From NCBI GenBank assembly GCA_028829895.1, contig CM054180.1, positions 119,892,473 to 119,956,472 of the forward strand: a DNA stretch of 64,000 nucleotides, in the 5' to 3' direction. The position numbers and the translations under genes were made by a program. This DNA is from Sinotaia quadrata (lineage: Eukaryota; Mollusca; Gastropoda; Architaenioglossa; Viviparidae). The notes under the pieces are model-generated. The model did not search any database, was not told where the DNA came from, and saw only the letters and a program-made list of their open reading frames with translations. Shown here piece after piece: positions 11,901-22,330 of this stretch (its first letter is position 1; the number at the start of each line of letters is the position of its first letter).

Positions 11901-14900
11901 CATCTGTTCTCTCTTGTACAGTATTTCCTTATTTATTAGTTCCTATCTATGATGTAATAGAATTTGACACTTGTGATTTAAATTGTTGAACATAAAATGA
12001 AGAAATATTGCACCATGTAATAAATTGTTGTTTTTATACTTTATTTACAGAAAAGAATGATATAGCTTGATAAAGAATGAGATAGCTTGATAAATCATAA
12101 TTTTAAAATAATTATAATGATAAAAATAAAGTTTTATAATGGATTGACTACCTAGATAAGAAGTCTGAGATGAAAGTGAAGTTTCATTTAAAATATATTG
12201 AATATAATAAAATATTAAAATCATAATTAAAATAATCCTACTTGAAGACTTGTAATATATCAAGAATATCAAGATAAAGGGGTTGAACTAACTCACTTTG
12301 AAACCTTAGATATTTATGTAAACATCTTTTAGTAATTTTTTTAAACAGAAAAGCAGGAATTGAAAATAACTTGATGCCTCAATAAATAAATCACAGTCAT
12401 GTTGTACAGAGAGAGGAGCTTCTTACAGTGGGACAGTTACAAGAAACGCATGAAAAAGATGACCTGGAAAACCAACTTTTTGACCTTCAGGATGAGGTAG
12501 GTTTATTACCTTCTAAACCAGCATTTTGACTTCCAGAATGATGTGTGTTTTTTATTCTGTAAACTAGCTTTTTTACCTTCAGGATGAGGTATTTTTATCA
12601 TCTTTAAACAGCATTTTGACCTTGAAGATGATGTATGCTTATCACCCTCTCCAACTTTCCTCTCTATTAGAGTTACTTCTTAAAGCTATTCACGCTTTCA
12701 GCGATGTATGATTGTCTCTCTCAAAAGTCCTATTTCCTTTATAGTCACGTGCATCCCTGTCCTTTCATGGTCTTAAAATTATCTATTCTTAGTATTCTTT
12801 GTAATTTAGATAGATATACAAACAGATGGACAGAATACACACATAAATATATCAATAATCTTTAGCTTGCAGCAAGAAATTATTATACCTTTTAGTTTTA
12901 CAATGCCCTGTCAGTATGTCCATAACATAAATTATGTTGAGGTGGAATAGGAAGTTAAAAGAAATATTTTTTTATTTTTAATTTGATGCACTGTTGTATG
13001 AATAAAATAATATATAATATAGTTAATATAAACATAGCAATAAAATAAATATAGTTTATGGCTTTTAAATGTAGTAATAATTTTTATTGTAGCTAGAATC
13101 TTAAACAATTTATTTTCAAATTCTAAACTACACAAGGTCTTCGTTATGAACCTATTAAGTTTGTGGCTTTCATAATTGCATTTGATGATAGATTAAGTTT
13201 AATAGGTTCTATGATCTGAAGAAGTTTATTATTATTTATATTGCTGTTGTTTTGCAAATCTCCTTTGATGCTGAAATATAGTTTTCAATTAACATTTAGT
13301 TCATTGCACTTTTGGCTGCTATATAAAACTGTAAATGTCTGGCACATTCTTTGGATTTCAAATTATTATTATTTTTTTGTTGTTTGTTTGTGGGGGGATG
13401 TAAAATAAATTGGAATATGATAAATTGAATAATCAGCGTTGTTGATATGAAAATTTAGAACCCTTAATCTTAATCTGACTGCACATCAGAAAAAATATTG
13501 GAAAAATATTGAAATACTTACTGAGTTAAGCAGTTTTCCATTAACACAATTATTTTTATTGATCAACATAATTTATATGTTGAGTTTATCATACAGGTGT
13601 GTGATGTTTTGATTTTAAATCAAAGTACTAGGCAATTACATTCTCTCCAAATGTTAAGTTTTCAAAATGAGTTGCCTGGCACCAAAGTTGCATCAAGAGT
13701 GAAATAAAATACTGTTGCAACTGCTTTTTTTTAAAATTATGTTCTTTTTTTATAAGTATTAGAACCATAATGTTCAATCTTGAAAACTGGGATACTAGAA
13801 ACATCTTAAAATGTCTTTGGCAATCCAAGCATTGCCATCTTTGAACACACACATTTATAATAAAACCACAATATTGACCATTTGACCATCTTATTTTTAG
13901 GCAGTCGCCTTGTACTATTGCAAAACTCTTTCCATCCATTTTATTTTACTGTCTGAAAATAAATAAAAATTCTTATAATTACAACATAAATGAAAATCTT
14001 GCAAGATATGAAATTATCATTGAAAAATAAAATGGTGGCCTCCTTGTGCACAGAACATCAAAAAAATATTTCGGGTCAGCATAGAGGATGCTGAGAGAGT
14101 TATGGAGAAAGTTTAATGAAGAATATCAATGATGAAGGGCTTGAAAGTTTGACAGTGATATCAATGTTTGGCTTGTTGAGAGCAAGCCTAACGTACATGT
14201 CTCAGTCACTTTAAAGTGCAAGGAACTGTTTGAATGAAGAAAAGAAGTTAGTTACACATTAAGATTTTATTTTTTCATTTGTGTTAACAATATGACTAAC
14301 TCATTTAATTTTGTTTGTTGAATTTGTTTCATTTTGCTGAAAAAATTGGAATCTTTGTCATTTGATCAATAAGCTTCCCTGATAAACTTCCAGAGGAAAG
14401 AAAAGTTGTTTTTTTAAATGATAATTTGGTGAATATTCAGAGTATAAAAAGGTTAAAAAAATAGGGTTATAACAGTACTATTGACAAAACATTAGTCTTT
14501 GACGTTGGTTTTTGTTTTTGTATCTTATCCATCTTGGCAGATGATGCAGTTAAAAATGTCGACATCTCCACGCAATTCAAATGCAAGAAATGTTATGACT
14601 TCCAGCTTTCTGACTACACATGACTCGGATGAAGAATGGGACACTGAGGTTCGTGATTCTGAAAACTTGGACCGCACACTTTCTGACATCATAGAGGGGC
14701 GCTCACCCATGAGTACACCCAGCAAACCAATACCAAGATTTGATTCTCTGGATGGTAGTGGGGACCATGGATGTCTGTCTCTCAAAGACATGGGAAATAA
14801 TCTAACCACTATTGCAGATGCTTCACTGAACAATGGTGCTAGTTCAGAACACAGTGAAACCCCAATTAGGAAAGAGTTTAACAAAGCTGTGGAAGATGAA

Positions 14901-15305
14901 TACAGTTTGAATTCAATTCACAGCAATGAGTCTAGTCACATGGATGCCAAAAGTGATAGTGCAGATAATGTATCTAAGCAAAATTGTGATAGCAACACTC
15001 ATTTAGTATCCCAGCAAAGACTCGAACACACCATGCCATCATTGACTGCTCATTTACAAGGAAATAGTCACGATGAAAGTATCAAGAGTATCTGTGATGA
15101 AAATTCCAATAACTCTCTACCAGTCATGCAGGCATCTGGTAATGAATGTTTTTCAAATGGACACTTTTCTTCCTCACCTTCTATATCCAAGGAGACTTCA
15201 GACTCAGGTAAGTTTAGAAAAGACGTGTTTAGAAGTGATGGGGAAGCTGAAAGTCTTGTAAAACTGCCATTTGAAGATTGTGTTTTGAAAGAAACTACAG
15301 TGTAA
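5769..15305 (+). CDS. EVI5: EVI5-type TBC/Rab-GAP protein, C-terminal coiled-coil half (8 exons; 5' end outside window)
   Basis: Spliced exons 5769-5939, 6478(or 6493)-6633, 7273-7419, 8497-8661, 9017-9163, 10385-10480, 12410-12496 and 14541-15305 give about 570 residues. The reading starts ESASLADKLIQDQVTRAQEA and carries repeated LQEELIxVxLREAE blocks, which I recognise as the tail of EVI5/EVI5-like. In the family an N-terminal TBC domain acts as a Rab GTPase-activating protein, and the coiled coil mediates dimer and partner binding in trafficking and cytokinesis. The TBC exons are not here and must lie upstream. All junctions are GT-AG and all internal introns are phase 0. The last 254 residues are Ser/Thr and acid rich, without coiled coil, and end in ETTV, a class I PDZ-ligand pattern (human EVI5 also ends in TTV). 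No frameshift or premature stop is seen, so the gene looks functional. EVI5 versus EVI5L cannot be decided for an invertebrate co-orthologue. Confidence 0.9.
6478..6633 (+). CDS. EVI5: EVI5 exon B (coiled coil; acceptor ambiguous)
   Basis: The donor GTAAGT follows codon GAT at 6631-6633. Two in-frame acceptors are possible, TTCCAG ending at 6477 and ATCCAG ending at 6492, and they differ by five codons (TSIIQ). An in-frame stop at 6451 sets the upstream limit. The exon encodes a LQEELISVRLREAETV block, the first of the repeated heptad modules. Confidence 0.85.
7273..7419 (+). CDS. EVI5: EVI5 exon C (coiled coil)
   Basis: The acceptor is TCTGTCAG and the donor is GTAATT at 7420. The 147 nt are phase 0 and contain LQEELIAVKLREAEA, identical over 15 residues to the vertebrate EVI5 block as I know it, followed by KELRQKVKEIEAYWE. 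Confidence 0.93.
7697..7729. repeat. (GT)n microsatellite in EVI5 intron C-D
   Basis: GT repeats with one GC interruption. Confidence 0.95.
8085..8452. mobile_element. MITE in an EVI5 intron (TTAA-flanked)
   Basis: The left end AGACCAAGTGAAATGGAATC (continuing TAGGTCA) is inverted at the right end with 24 of 27 matches. TTAA flanks both sides (8081-8084 and 8453-8456). A TTAA duplication suggests a piggyBac-type source, but since TTAA contains TA, a Tc1/mariner origin cannot be excluded. There is no coding capacity. It ends 44 bp before EVI5 exon D. Confidence 0.8.
8497..8661 (+). CDS. EVI5: EVI5 exon D (coiled coil)
   Basis: The acceptor is AATCTCAG at 8489-8496 and the donor is GTTGGT at 8662 (T rather than A at position +3). 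The 165 nt are phase 0 and carry the third module, LQEDVMTVKLREAKAV, then KQKVMELETQ. A MITE ends only 44 bp upstream of the exon. Confidence 0.92.
9017..9163 (+). CDS. EVI5: EVI5 exon E (coiled coil)
   Basis: The acceptor is TCGATAG and the donor is GTTAGC at 9164. The 147 nt are phase 0 and encode TQICQNQIRRMDEENKM and a charged coiled coil ending in LDDEETK. They align with the NQINSNHLRR segment of vertebrate EVI5. Confidence 0.9.
10385..10480 (+). CDS. EVI5: EVI5 exon F (coiled coil)
   Basis: The acceptor GTGTATAG ends at 10384 and the donor is GTGAGC at 10481. The 96 nt are phase 0 and encode RKEEAMMARIKEAENVQ...ELRQQIAEVEIE, matching the vertebrate KEEVMAVRLREAD...AELRQHIAELEIQ segment. 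Confidence 0.92.
10481..12409. other. EVI5: EVI5 intron F-G
   Basis: 1929 bp, AT-rich. A slightly less AT-rich part at 11500-11900 has no recognisable reading. The open frames here are not supported. Confidence 0.6.
12410..12496 (+). CDS. EVI5: EVI5 exon G (end of coiled coil)
   Basis: The acceptor is GTTGTACAG and the donor is GTAGGT at 12497. The 87 nt are phase 0 and encode REELLTVGQLQETHEKDD then LENQLFDLQDE. The last ~16 nt of the exon plus the donor are repeated three more times just downstream (12521-12645). Confidence 0.88.
12478..12645 (+). repeat. 46-bp minisatellite made from the EVI5 exon G end and its splice donor
   Basis: A unit starting at TGACCTTCAGGATGAG|GT recurs at 12481, 12527, 12573 and 12617 (spacing 46, 46 and 44 bp). 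The first copy is the genuine exon end. The third copy keeps CTTCAGGATGAG|GTATTT, a usable-looking donor. Copies two and four have mutated donor regions (GATGATGTGTG, GATGATGTATG). Confidence 0.85.
12646..14540. other. EVI5: EVI5 intron G-H
   Basis: AT-rich, with no transposon end or exon recognised. It follows the exon-end minisatellite. Confidence 0.6.
14541..15305 (+). CDS. EVI5: EVI5 last exon (Ser/acid-rich tail, PDZ-ligand-like end)
   Basis: The acceptor is ATCTTGGCAG at 14531-14540, in frame with exon G, and the stop TAA is at 15303-15305. It encodes 254 residues. HDSDEEWDTEV is an acidic patch that resembles the HSSDEDFID patch of vertebrate EVI5. The rest is rich in Ser, Asn and Asp and probably disordered. 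The C-terminus ETTV fits a PDZ ligand. A full-consensus donor, CAG|GTAAGT, lies inside the exon at 15205-15213. Confidence 0.9.
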   Translation: MMQLKMSTSPRNSNARNVMTSSFLTTHDSDEEWDTEVRDSENLDRTLSDIIEGRSPMSTPSKPIPRFDSLDGSGDHGCLSLKDMGNNLTTIADASLNNGASSEHSETPIRKEFNKAVEDEYSLNSIHSNESSHMDAKSDSADNVSKQNCDSNTHLVSQQRLEHTMPSLTAHLQGNSHDESIKSICDENSNNSLPVMQASGNECFSNGHFSSSPSISKETSDSGKFRKDVFRSDGEAESLVKLPFEDCVLKETTV

Positions 15306-15466
15306 TCAATCATTGAATAGTTAGTTATATGCTGCTGTATTCAAAGTACATTGTGGGTATGCATCTCTGTGTAACTAATTTTTTAAATGTTGGTGAACAT
15401 GTGGTTGGTAGGTGTATGTAAACATTTTATTTTTAAATAAAAATTGGCTTTAAAATTAAGCTTCTC
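15306..15466 (+). promoter_or_regulatory. EVI5: EVI5 3' UTR with first poly(A) signal candidate
   Basis: AATAAA lies at 15436-15441. A GT/T-rich downstream element follows at about 15472-15495 (GTTGCTTTTTGTGTGTGT), so cleavage near 15455-15466 is plausible. A similar GTTGCTTTTTGCATATGT block occurs again at about 15563, and further AATAAA hexamers occur near 16120 and 16135, so longer 3' UTRs are possible. Confidence 0.5.
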
Positions 15467-18400
15467 ACAGTCATGTTGCTTTTTGTGTGTGTATTTCTCA
15501 ATAGTTCAGTTTGCAGTTAAGTTTAATGAAATTGACTTTAAATGAAATATCTTATAAAGTCCTGTTGCTTTTTGCATATGTATTTCTCATCAAAAGGGGC
15601 TCACTTTTCGCTGTATTTGATTGGAGGTGTGGATATAGTCGATTTCCAGACCTTTAGACATTTTCCTGATTTGTAACAAATATTTATCATCAGAAAGTAA
15701 AGAAATAATTTCTAGTCCTACAAACAAATATATATGCACACTTGTGTGCACTTGCATGTATGCAAGCACAAACACACAAATGCTCAAGACTTTTTCTAAC
15801 AGTACACACCAGTACTGCAAGCAAGCCCCTTTTATTGTAATGATGGTCAACAAGACTATCAGTATGTCATCACTTTTTAAAGAAAAGTAATATCTGTATA
15901 TATATGTTTAATGATGTTTGTGTGTATGTGTGTGTTCATGAAATGAAATTAGTTTATATGCCCCTTTTACATTTACAGCTTTTGCTTATATTGTCTGTAT
16001 CATATCATATAACATCAGCCTACCACAGTATTTTTTTTTATTATTTTTTTTAAAATTCTATTTCACTGTAAACACATTCATTGTTCTTTAAAATATGTGT
16101 AGATCACATGTAATTGAAATAAATATGTCTAGTCAATAAAATCAAATTTGAGTCATATTTTTTACCATACATTTCACCGTCCAATAAGTCATTTTAGACA
16201 ATTTCCTTTCTATATGTATTTGCTTGAAATGTAACAAGTTGACTGGAAGTACTTGCAGAAGAATGGTTTTAATTAATGAAATCCTATGAAAACAAACAGT
16301 TTATAAGATGTAGAGCACATATAATTGCATATTTGTGGCGATTCTACATGTTTGTAGAGTAGGAAGGATTTGGATTTTTAGTGACTTCTGTCTGAGATTT
16401 TGCAAATCAAAGTTAATGTAACTGTTTTATATTAACAGTTGAATTTTAAACTGACTGCCATTATGACCTCAGATAGTTTTGTCCAGTTGTTGTTTAAATG
16501 TGCAAAGTATTTGTTTCAAAATGTAGTTGATTTTTTTGTTCATTTGTTTCTGTTTTCATTATTCTTAAAGCATGTAAGTTTTATTCTCACTGCTTAAGGT
16601 TTGCACTATTTCATCGCTATTTTGCTTTTACCAACAGTGAGATGATTCCAAACTTATCCTTGTATTCTTGTAATACTACAAAGTTCTTGTGCATTAATCT
16701 TTGTAGCTGCTGCAAGATGATATTCTTTCAAAAGGACTGTTGTGATATTTCCTGCTGCTTTTGGCATCACATGCAATATCTATAAATAAATTATTTTTAA
16801 TATTTTTTTTAAAATATGGATGGGATAATTCATTAAAAGAGAAAAAACACTTTCTATATTAGAAATGATGCTAATCAGTCTGTTTTATAATCTGAATCCA
16901 CAAATGTTAGGGACTCTAAAATATATTTCTGAAATATTTATAATCTCACTATTTTTTTTAAAAGCTAATACTTTTGTTTTGGCACCCTTTGCTTATAAAG
17001 TGCTGAATATTATTAGCTACTTATAGTTATCTAACTATGATAGTCACATAAATCTGCTTCCCAGGCTATTCCAATTATCATGTATCTAATAGCATATCGA
17101 GCTGTCTTCAGTGACCAAATTAATTATAGCATAACGTAATTTTGTTCTGTATTAAGGCTTTCATATTCAAATGTAACTGGCACCATGAGCTTAGAAATAA
17201 ATTTAACTTTAACTATCATTTAATTTCTGTCAAGGTTTCACTTTAATGGAAAGAATTATTTTTTAAAGCAATCATTATTTAGATTCCTACAAAACCTTTG
17301 TGATTTTAACTTGGCACTAATAAAGTAATATTAATGTAATCACTCAAAATCTTGGATTTTTAACTGAAGAATGTCTTCAGAGTATGAGATTTATTGTGAC
17401 AACTATTAATATATTTATTTATAAATCAGTCTGTAAGATATTGTTACCAAAAGTGTATATTTTCCTCTTTTTTATTTATTTTTTTTTTTTATTGACTATG
17501 CTGCATTAGTGCAGACCTATGATAAATTACTTTTGTTCTAGTGGCCTGTTGTTAGCTAAACCACACCTCTATCATCAATTTAACAGCCATTATTTTGGCA
17601 GTCATTGCATGCATATTTTTTGAGGGAACTGTGTATGCTGTATCCAGAATGTTAAATATAGTATACCGTCTTGATTTGGATTTTTGCTTTTACTGTACCA
17701 TATCATGTTAGCAATAAATATGTTACTGTTCACTCCAGTGTGTTTATTTTTCAGTTGTGATGCTCTTCATGAGTCAGTGACTTATATTTCATTTGTGCTC
17801 ATATTTTTTATGATTAAAAGTCAGCCTTAGGAAAATTAGATCAAAGTGTGGACAAAGTATAATTTTTTCAATGTTAAATCTTGAAGTTCATTTTTCATTC
17901 TCTTGTTCCCTTAACTATGACAAGTGGCCAAAATGCCAAAGTATTTTATACCTTATTTAGTGTTTCTCCTTTACTTGAACATGTGTATCAGTAGCCATAG
18001 CAAAGAACAATGATTAAAAGTGTTTGCTGATCAAGATATGGCAACATTTATGATGACTTCATTTGTTACGGTTGACCTTTAAATTTCATTTCATTTGCTA
18101 CCAGGGCTGTAACTGTAAAGTACACTTTTCCCAAAAACAATTATTACTGTCACAGCCTTTGAATAAAATTGCACTTGTTTAGTTTTTGTTTTAATTTCAG
18201 CAATGTTTACAACAAACACTATTATAAGTCATTGTCAGTTATTTGTGTAATTAATTAATACATGTTTATGTTTTAGAACTTTTATTCGTATGTAATTTTT
18301 TTTTAACTTATGATGAAAGCATACTTTCCCTAATTATAAAACTATTTTTTTTGATAAAACTTGATTTGTGATAAAGTTTTTAGTTTCATGCACACTTCTC

Positions 18401-18847
18401 TAAGAAATTGTGAAGTATTACTGTAGATATTGATATTTTTTTGTTATTTTAGGGATTTAACATTGATGTTATAAGTTTGTAATGTCATTTGACTAAATGT
18501 ATATGTTCAAATATGTCCACCTTTTTATTTGCTAAACTACAATATTTTTTTTAATAATAATAATTTTAAAATAATTTAATTAATGTCATATCCACCAATT
18601 GTTATTTTCCTTTTAATGTGTTTTTAAATTTTTTATTAGAGGGGAACATCTCAATTTCTAAACACAATAATTAATAATAACATAATGTTAAAAGTATCCA
18701 ATAAGAAGAAAAAGATGTATAATGGAGAGAATTAAAAATTGTGTAGGTTTTCTTTTGTATGTTTATTTTGAAATCATTCTACAGGTTTTACTAGTAAGTA
18801 CATTATTTCTTTCTTCAAACTCAATATATAGAAGGTTTTTAATAATA
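15467..18847. other. AT-rich DNA downstream of EVI5
   Basis: Possible extended EVI5 3' UTR. Many AATAAA hexamers and no coding signal. Confidence 0.5.
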
Positions 18848-18849
18848 TA

Positions 18850-19604
18850 CAGTGAAACCTCACTATAACGCGATAATTGGGGTCCATAAAAAACATATCA
18901 CTTTAATAGCGGGGTCTTTTCGGGGTTTAACAATATTTTACTTTTTCTGAGAGCATGTATGTGTACTTTCAACTTATTGTGTCTAGCAACACCGCCAATC
19001 TTAGCCAGCATGTTGGCGGCTTTAGTTCTTTGATGCTTATTAAATTGTGAGAATCTTTTTTTAACTAGTGTTTTGTCTGCTGCTTGGCTGTATATACAGT
19101 TAAAGAAGAAGCACATGTCGGTTATTGTTTGTGCAACGTTTGTATATAATCACAAAGACAATTTACTGGTTTTACTCATGGATCAATAATAAGTAACATT
19201 TCTGATAATGTTTATTTTTGCATGACACTTCAAGAACCTGGTGAAATTGTTAAATTTCAGATCATTCATATTAAAAGTCATAAGTGAACTCTTCCCCAAA
19301 ATGATATGTTTCACACACTATTTCTCATACTTAAAAAAAAATATTTTTTCCCGGTTCGAGAAAAATACATGTGCATGAATTTCAAATTTCAGGAACCATG
19401 CCATGATCAATTACATGTATGTATATTCAAATTCATTTGCGATCTCATCCCCAAAATGAAGTTAAATATTTTTTATACTCTTTTTCACGTACTTTGAAAA
19501 AATTTCATGTGTGAATGAATATATGAAATTTTGAGAGCCATGCCATGACCACATTATATCCAAATTTGCGTTATCATGTGGCGCATTATCACTGGGTTCC
19601 ACTG
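18850..19604. mobile_element. pogo/Tc1-mariner-like non-autonomous element, 755 bp
   Basis: The left end CAGTGAAACCTCACTATAAC and the inverse of the right end, CAGTGGAACCCAGTGATAA, are similar, and both are flanked by TA (18848-18849 and 19605-19606). CAGTGNAACC starts with a TA target are typical of pogo/Tigger elements. The interior holds a diverged direct duplication with a period near 157 bp (TCCCCAAAATGA at about 19291 and 19448; GCCATGCCATGA also twice). No transposase is recognised. Confidence 0.75.
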
Positions 19605-20697
19605 TATTTTAAACAATGATCTTCAGTTTTCCCTGTTCCATTTAAATCATGAGTAATTTATTCATGGATTACACTATCTCTGTGTTTTAAAAACTCTGAT
19701 CCTAATAGTAATACTTTATCATACTCGGTTTTTTTATAAAATTTATAAATTTTGATGAATTCAGATGCTATTGCTATTTAGTCCTGTTACTAGTATTAAC
19801 ACTGGCTTCAGGAAAGTTAAACTGTTTGCTAATTAATCTATGGAATATCAGATTTACAAGTTTACCTTAGGTATAAATATCCAACTCAGTTTAATCTTTT
19901 TCTTAAAAACCCACTTTAAACCTGACTTAAAACTAACAGATAAAGAGTTTTAGAATATGTGAAATACTTTTAAAAATTAATTAATTTATTATTCTTAAAC
20001 TCTTGAAGCTGTCTTCAACAAGATTTAGGTTCATTGTATTTGAGTATGGTCATTCTTTGCAAGTATTTGGAATTTTATATATACAAATGTTGTCATAGAG
20101 GTACATATGCTTTATTTCAATTTTGAGAACAATATTAATTGACTTCCAGTATTTTCTACATTATTGGTTCCACATTTTCATAGATTGTTTTATTTTTAAA
20201 TCATTTGTTTTATTTATTTTTCTCTTCCCTCTCTTATACAAGCTTTTATGCATGCTTATCAAGTTATTTCAAGAAGGTTCCAAATCATGGTAGATACAGT
20301 GTCTTTGTCATATACCTAGTCTTTTGTAATTACCTTCATCAGAGTTCATGAACTATGCTTGCTTGCTAACATTTTATGCTATTTTAACAAAGCAATTTTC
20401 ATTTGTTTTCTGCTTGTTTTTTGGTGTTCTGTGGTTTTCATTGATTTGACGAGAGTTGTGATTTAATTGTGTTCAGAGAATATGATTCTTTTATTATTGT
20501 CAGCTTGTTCAGTGAATTTTAATATATAAATCACTAAACTTATTTACTAAGTTATTTTAATATTTTTATTTTCTCATAAGCTTTTATTTTATTAAATAAA
20601 ACAAGTAGTTCCCACATATTTTGGGTTTAGATATTGTGATGCTAACACCACCTATTTAATGGTTATGATTAATATTATTAGTTAATCACCAATACTA

Positions 20698-22330
20698 ATT
20701 ACAAGTGATGAGAATCTTAACACCACTTGTCTCTCTCACTTGGTGGATAAGCAGGTGCTGTAAAGGTTTTCTCTCTTCCACATTAAAGACAAGCATTTAC
20801 TGTCACACAATATTTCCATAGATGGAAAACTTTTAATCTTTATTTAGTAAGCCCCCATCTACCCACTTTCTTCTCCAACATAAGGTTATGTGTAAGAAGG
20901 TCAATAAATTTAACAATAAATTTATTGTTATCAATCAAATATACAACATATGAATATAATCAAAAGAGCATTGACATTTACATCACTTCACAACAATGTC
21001 CAATTAATGCTGGACAATTGTTCAGTTTATCCTAGCATAGACATAAGCAATCAATTAATTATAAATACATAATCAAATTCATGGATATCATCATGGAAAT
21101 GAGAGTAGAGTTTTGGAAAAATAATTAAAGTCAATTTACATAAAATGTTCAAAGATGGCAGGTTTCACTGGCATATAGTTTGCAACAAGTCACTGCCTTT
21201 CATATTTAGGCAAGGTCCCACATGTCCCTTCTACTTCTAGAGGCATGTTACACAACTGTTCCAGAATCTTCGACACACTCTCCTAGACACTCTAGAGAAT
21301 TGTCCTGAATTACTCATGCATTATCAAGCACATCAGGAGGAATGTTCTTGATTTTCCCTGCGCATTTACTCAGTACACCACAAGGAACATTCAAAATATT
21401 CTTTGTGAATTCTTAAGACCAAACTCAAGCCACAATTTCTGCATTATTGGTATTCGAACAGAATTCACAGGAATCAACTTACAGCAAAATGTTTTACTGA
21501 TAAGTTGGATGACAATACCAAGTTCATACACCAACGTAATCTAGTTGAGTGCTGAAGCCACCATCACAGAGTATGATGTGACAAAAGTAAAACAAAAGGG
21601 CTTCCTCTGCAAAAGTCAGAGTACAGTAGTCACTGCAGTCGGAAGCAGATGCAAGGTTACAAAACAAAGAAGGTGCACTCTTCTCTGCAAAAGTCAAATT
21701 AAGGCAGCTCTAAATTTCAGGAATATTTCTCTAAACTCCTTTTTCTCTTACAAACATTCTCAACTTACAAATCCTGCAACAATTTTGTTAGCCTGATGCA
21801 CATACAGCACAAGAAATATAGCTTAAATCAAAATTCACAAAGTACAATGTAGTCAAATTCGTGAACATAGAAATAATGGTTCAATTACATAAGCATTCTC
21901 ATTCAAATCATAGATCAATAGCAAACATGTACAAAATATTTCGAAGTCCATTCTTTCTTTATCAGTCAAGTTAACTTACCATAAGCAAGCGATCACCTTT
22001 ATGGCTGGACTCGAGTTATGTTCAAATTCAAAGTGATTAGAATAGAGTACTTCTTCAACAAAGAAACTTCCAGTCCATCCCCATTGGATGATTTTGTTAT
22101 GAACAATGTGAGACTCTTAGTCAGAAAAACTACTTAATACAGTTGGAATTGGTTTAGACTGCATCAGCAGTTCTCTAGCATATTCTCAAACTGAGTTGTT
22201 TACTTCCAACTCTGACACAAAAAATGCCATCATAAGGAGTGCCCAAGGCTGAGTCACTTTGACAATTTAACAATTTATATAACAAATAAGTTTAAAACTA
22301 GAGATAGACAAATTTACTCCACCACAGATA
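20698..22330 (-). repeat. Unclassified long dispersed repeat, copy A
   Basis: Read on the minus strand, about 22010 down to 20698 aligns along most of its length with plus-strand 58530-60060. Shared blocks include GACTGATAAAGAAAGAATGG, GCAGTGACTTGTTGCAA, AATTCACAAAG and ACATTGTTGTGAAGTGATGT. It also shares its first ~70 bp (22330-22259) with 2988-3057. It starts TGTGGTGGAG and ends near TTAAGATTCTCATCA, so an LTR-like nature is conceivable, but no target duplication or coding region was found. Confidence 0.8.

Noticed and set aside
14525..14884. Minus-strand open frame over the last EVI5 exon
   Set aside because: Shadow of the real plus-strand EVI5 coding exon.
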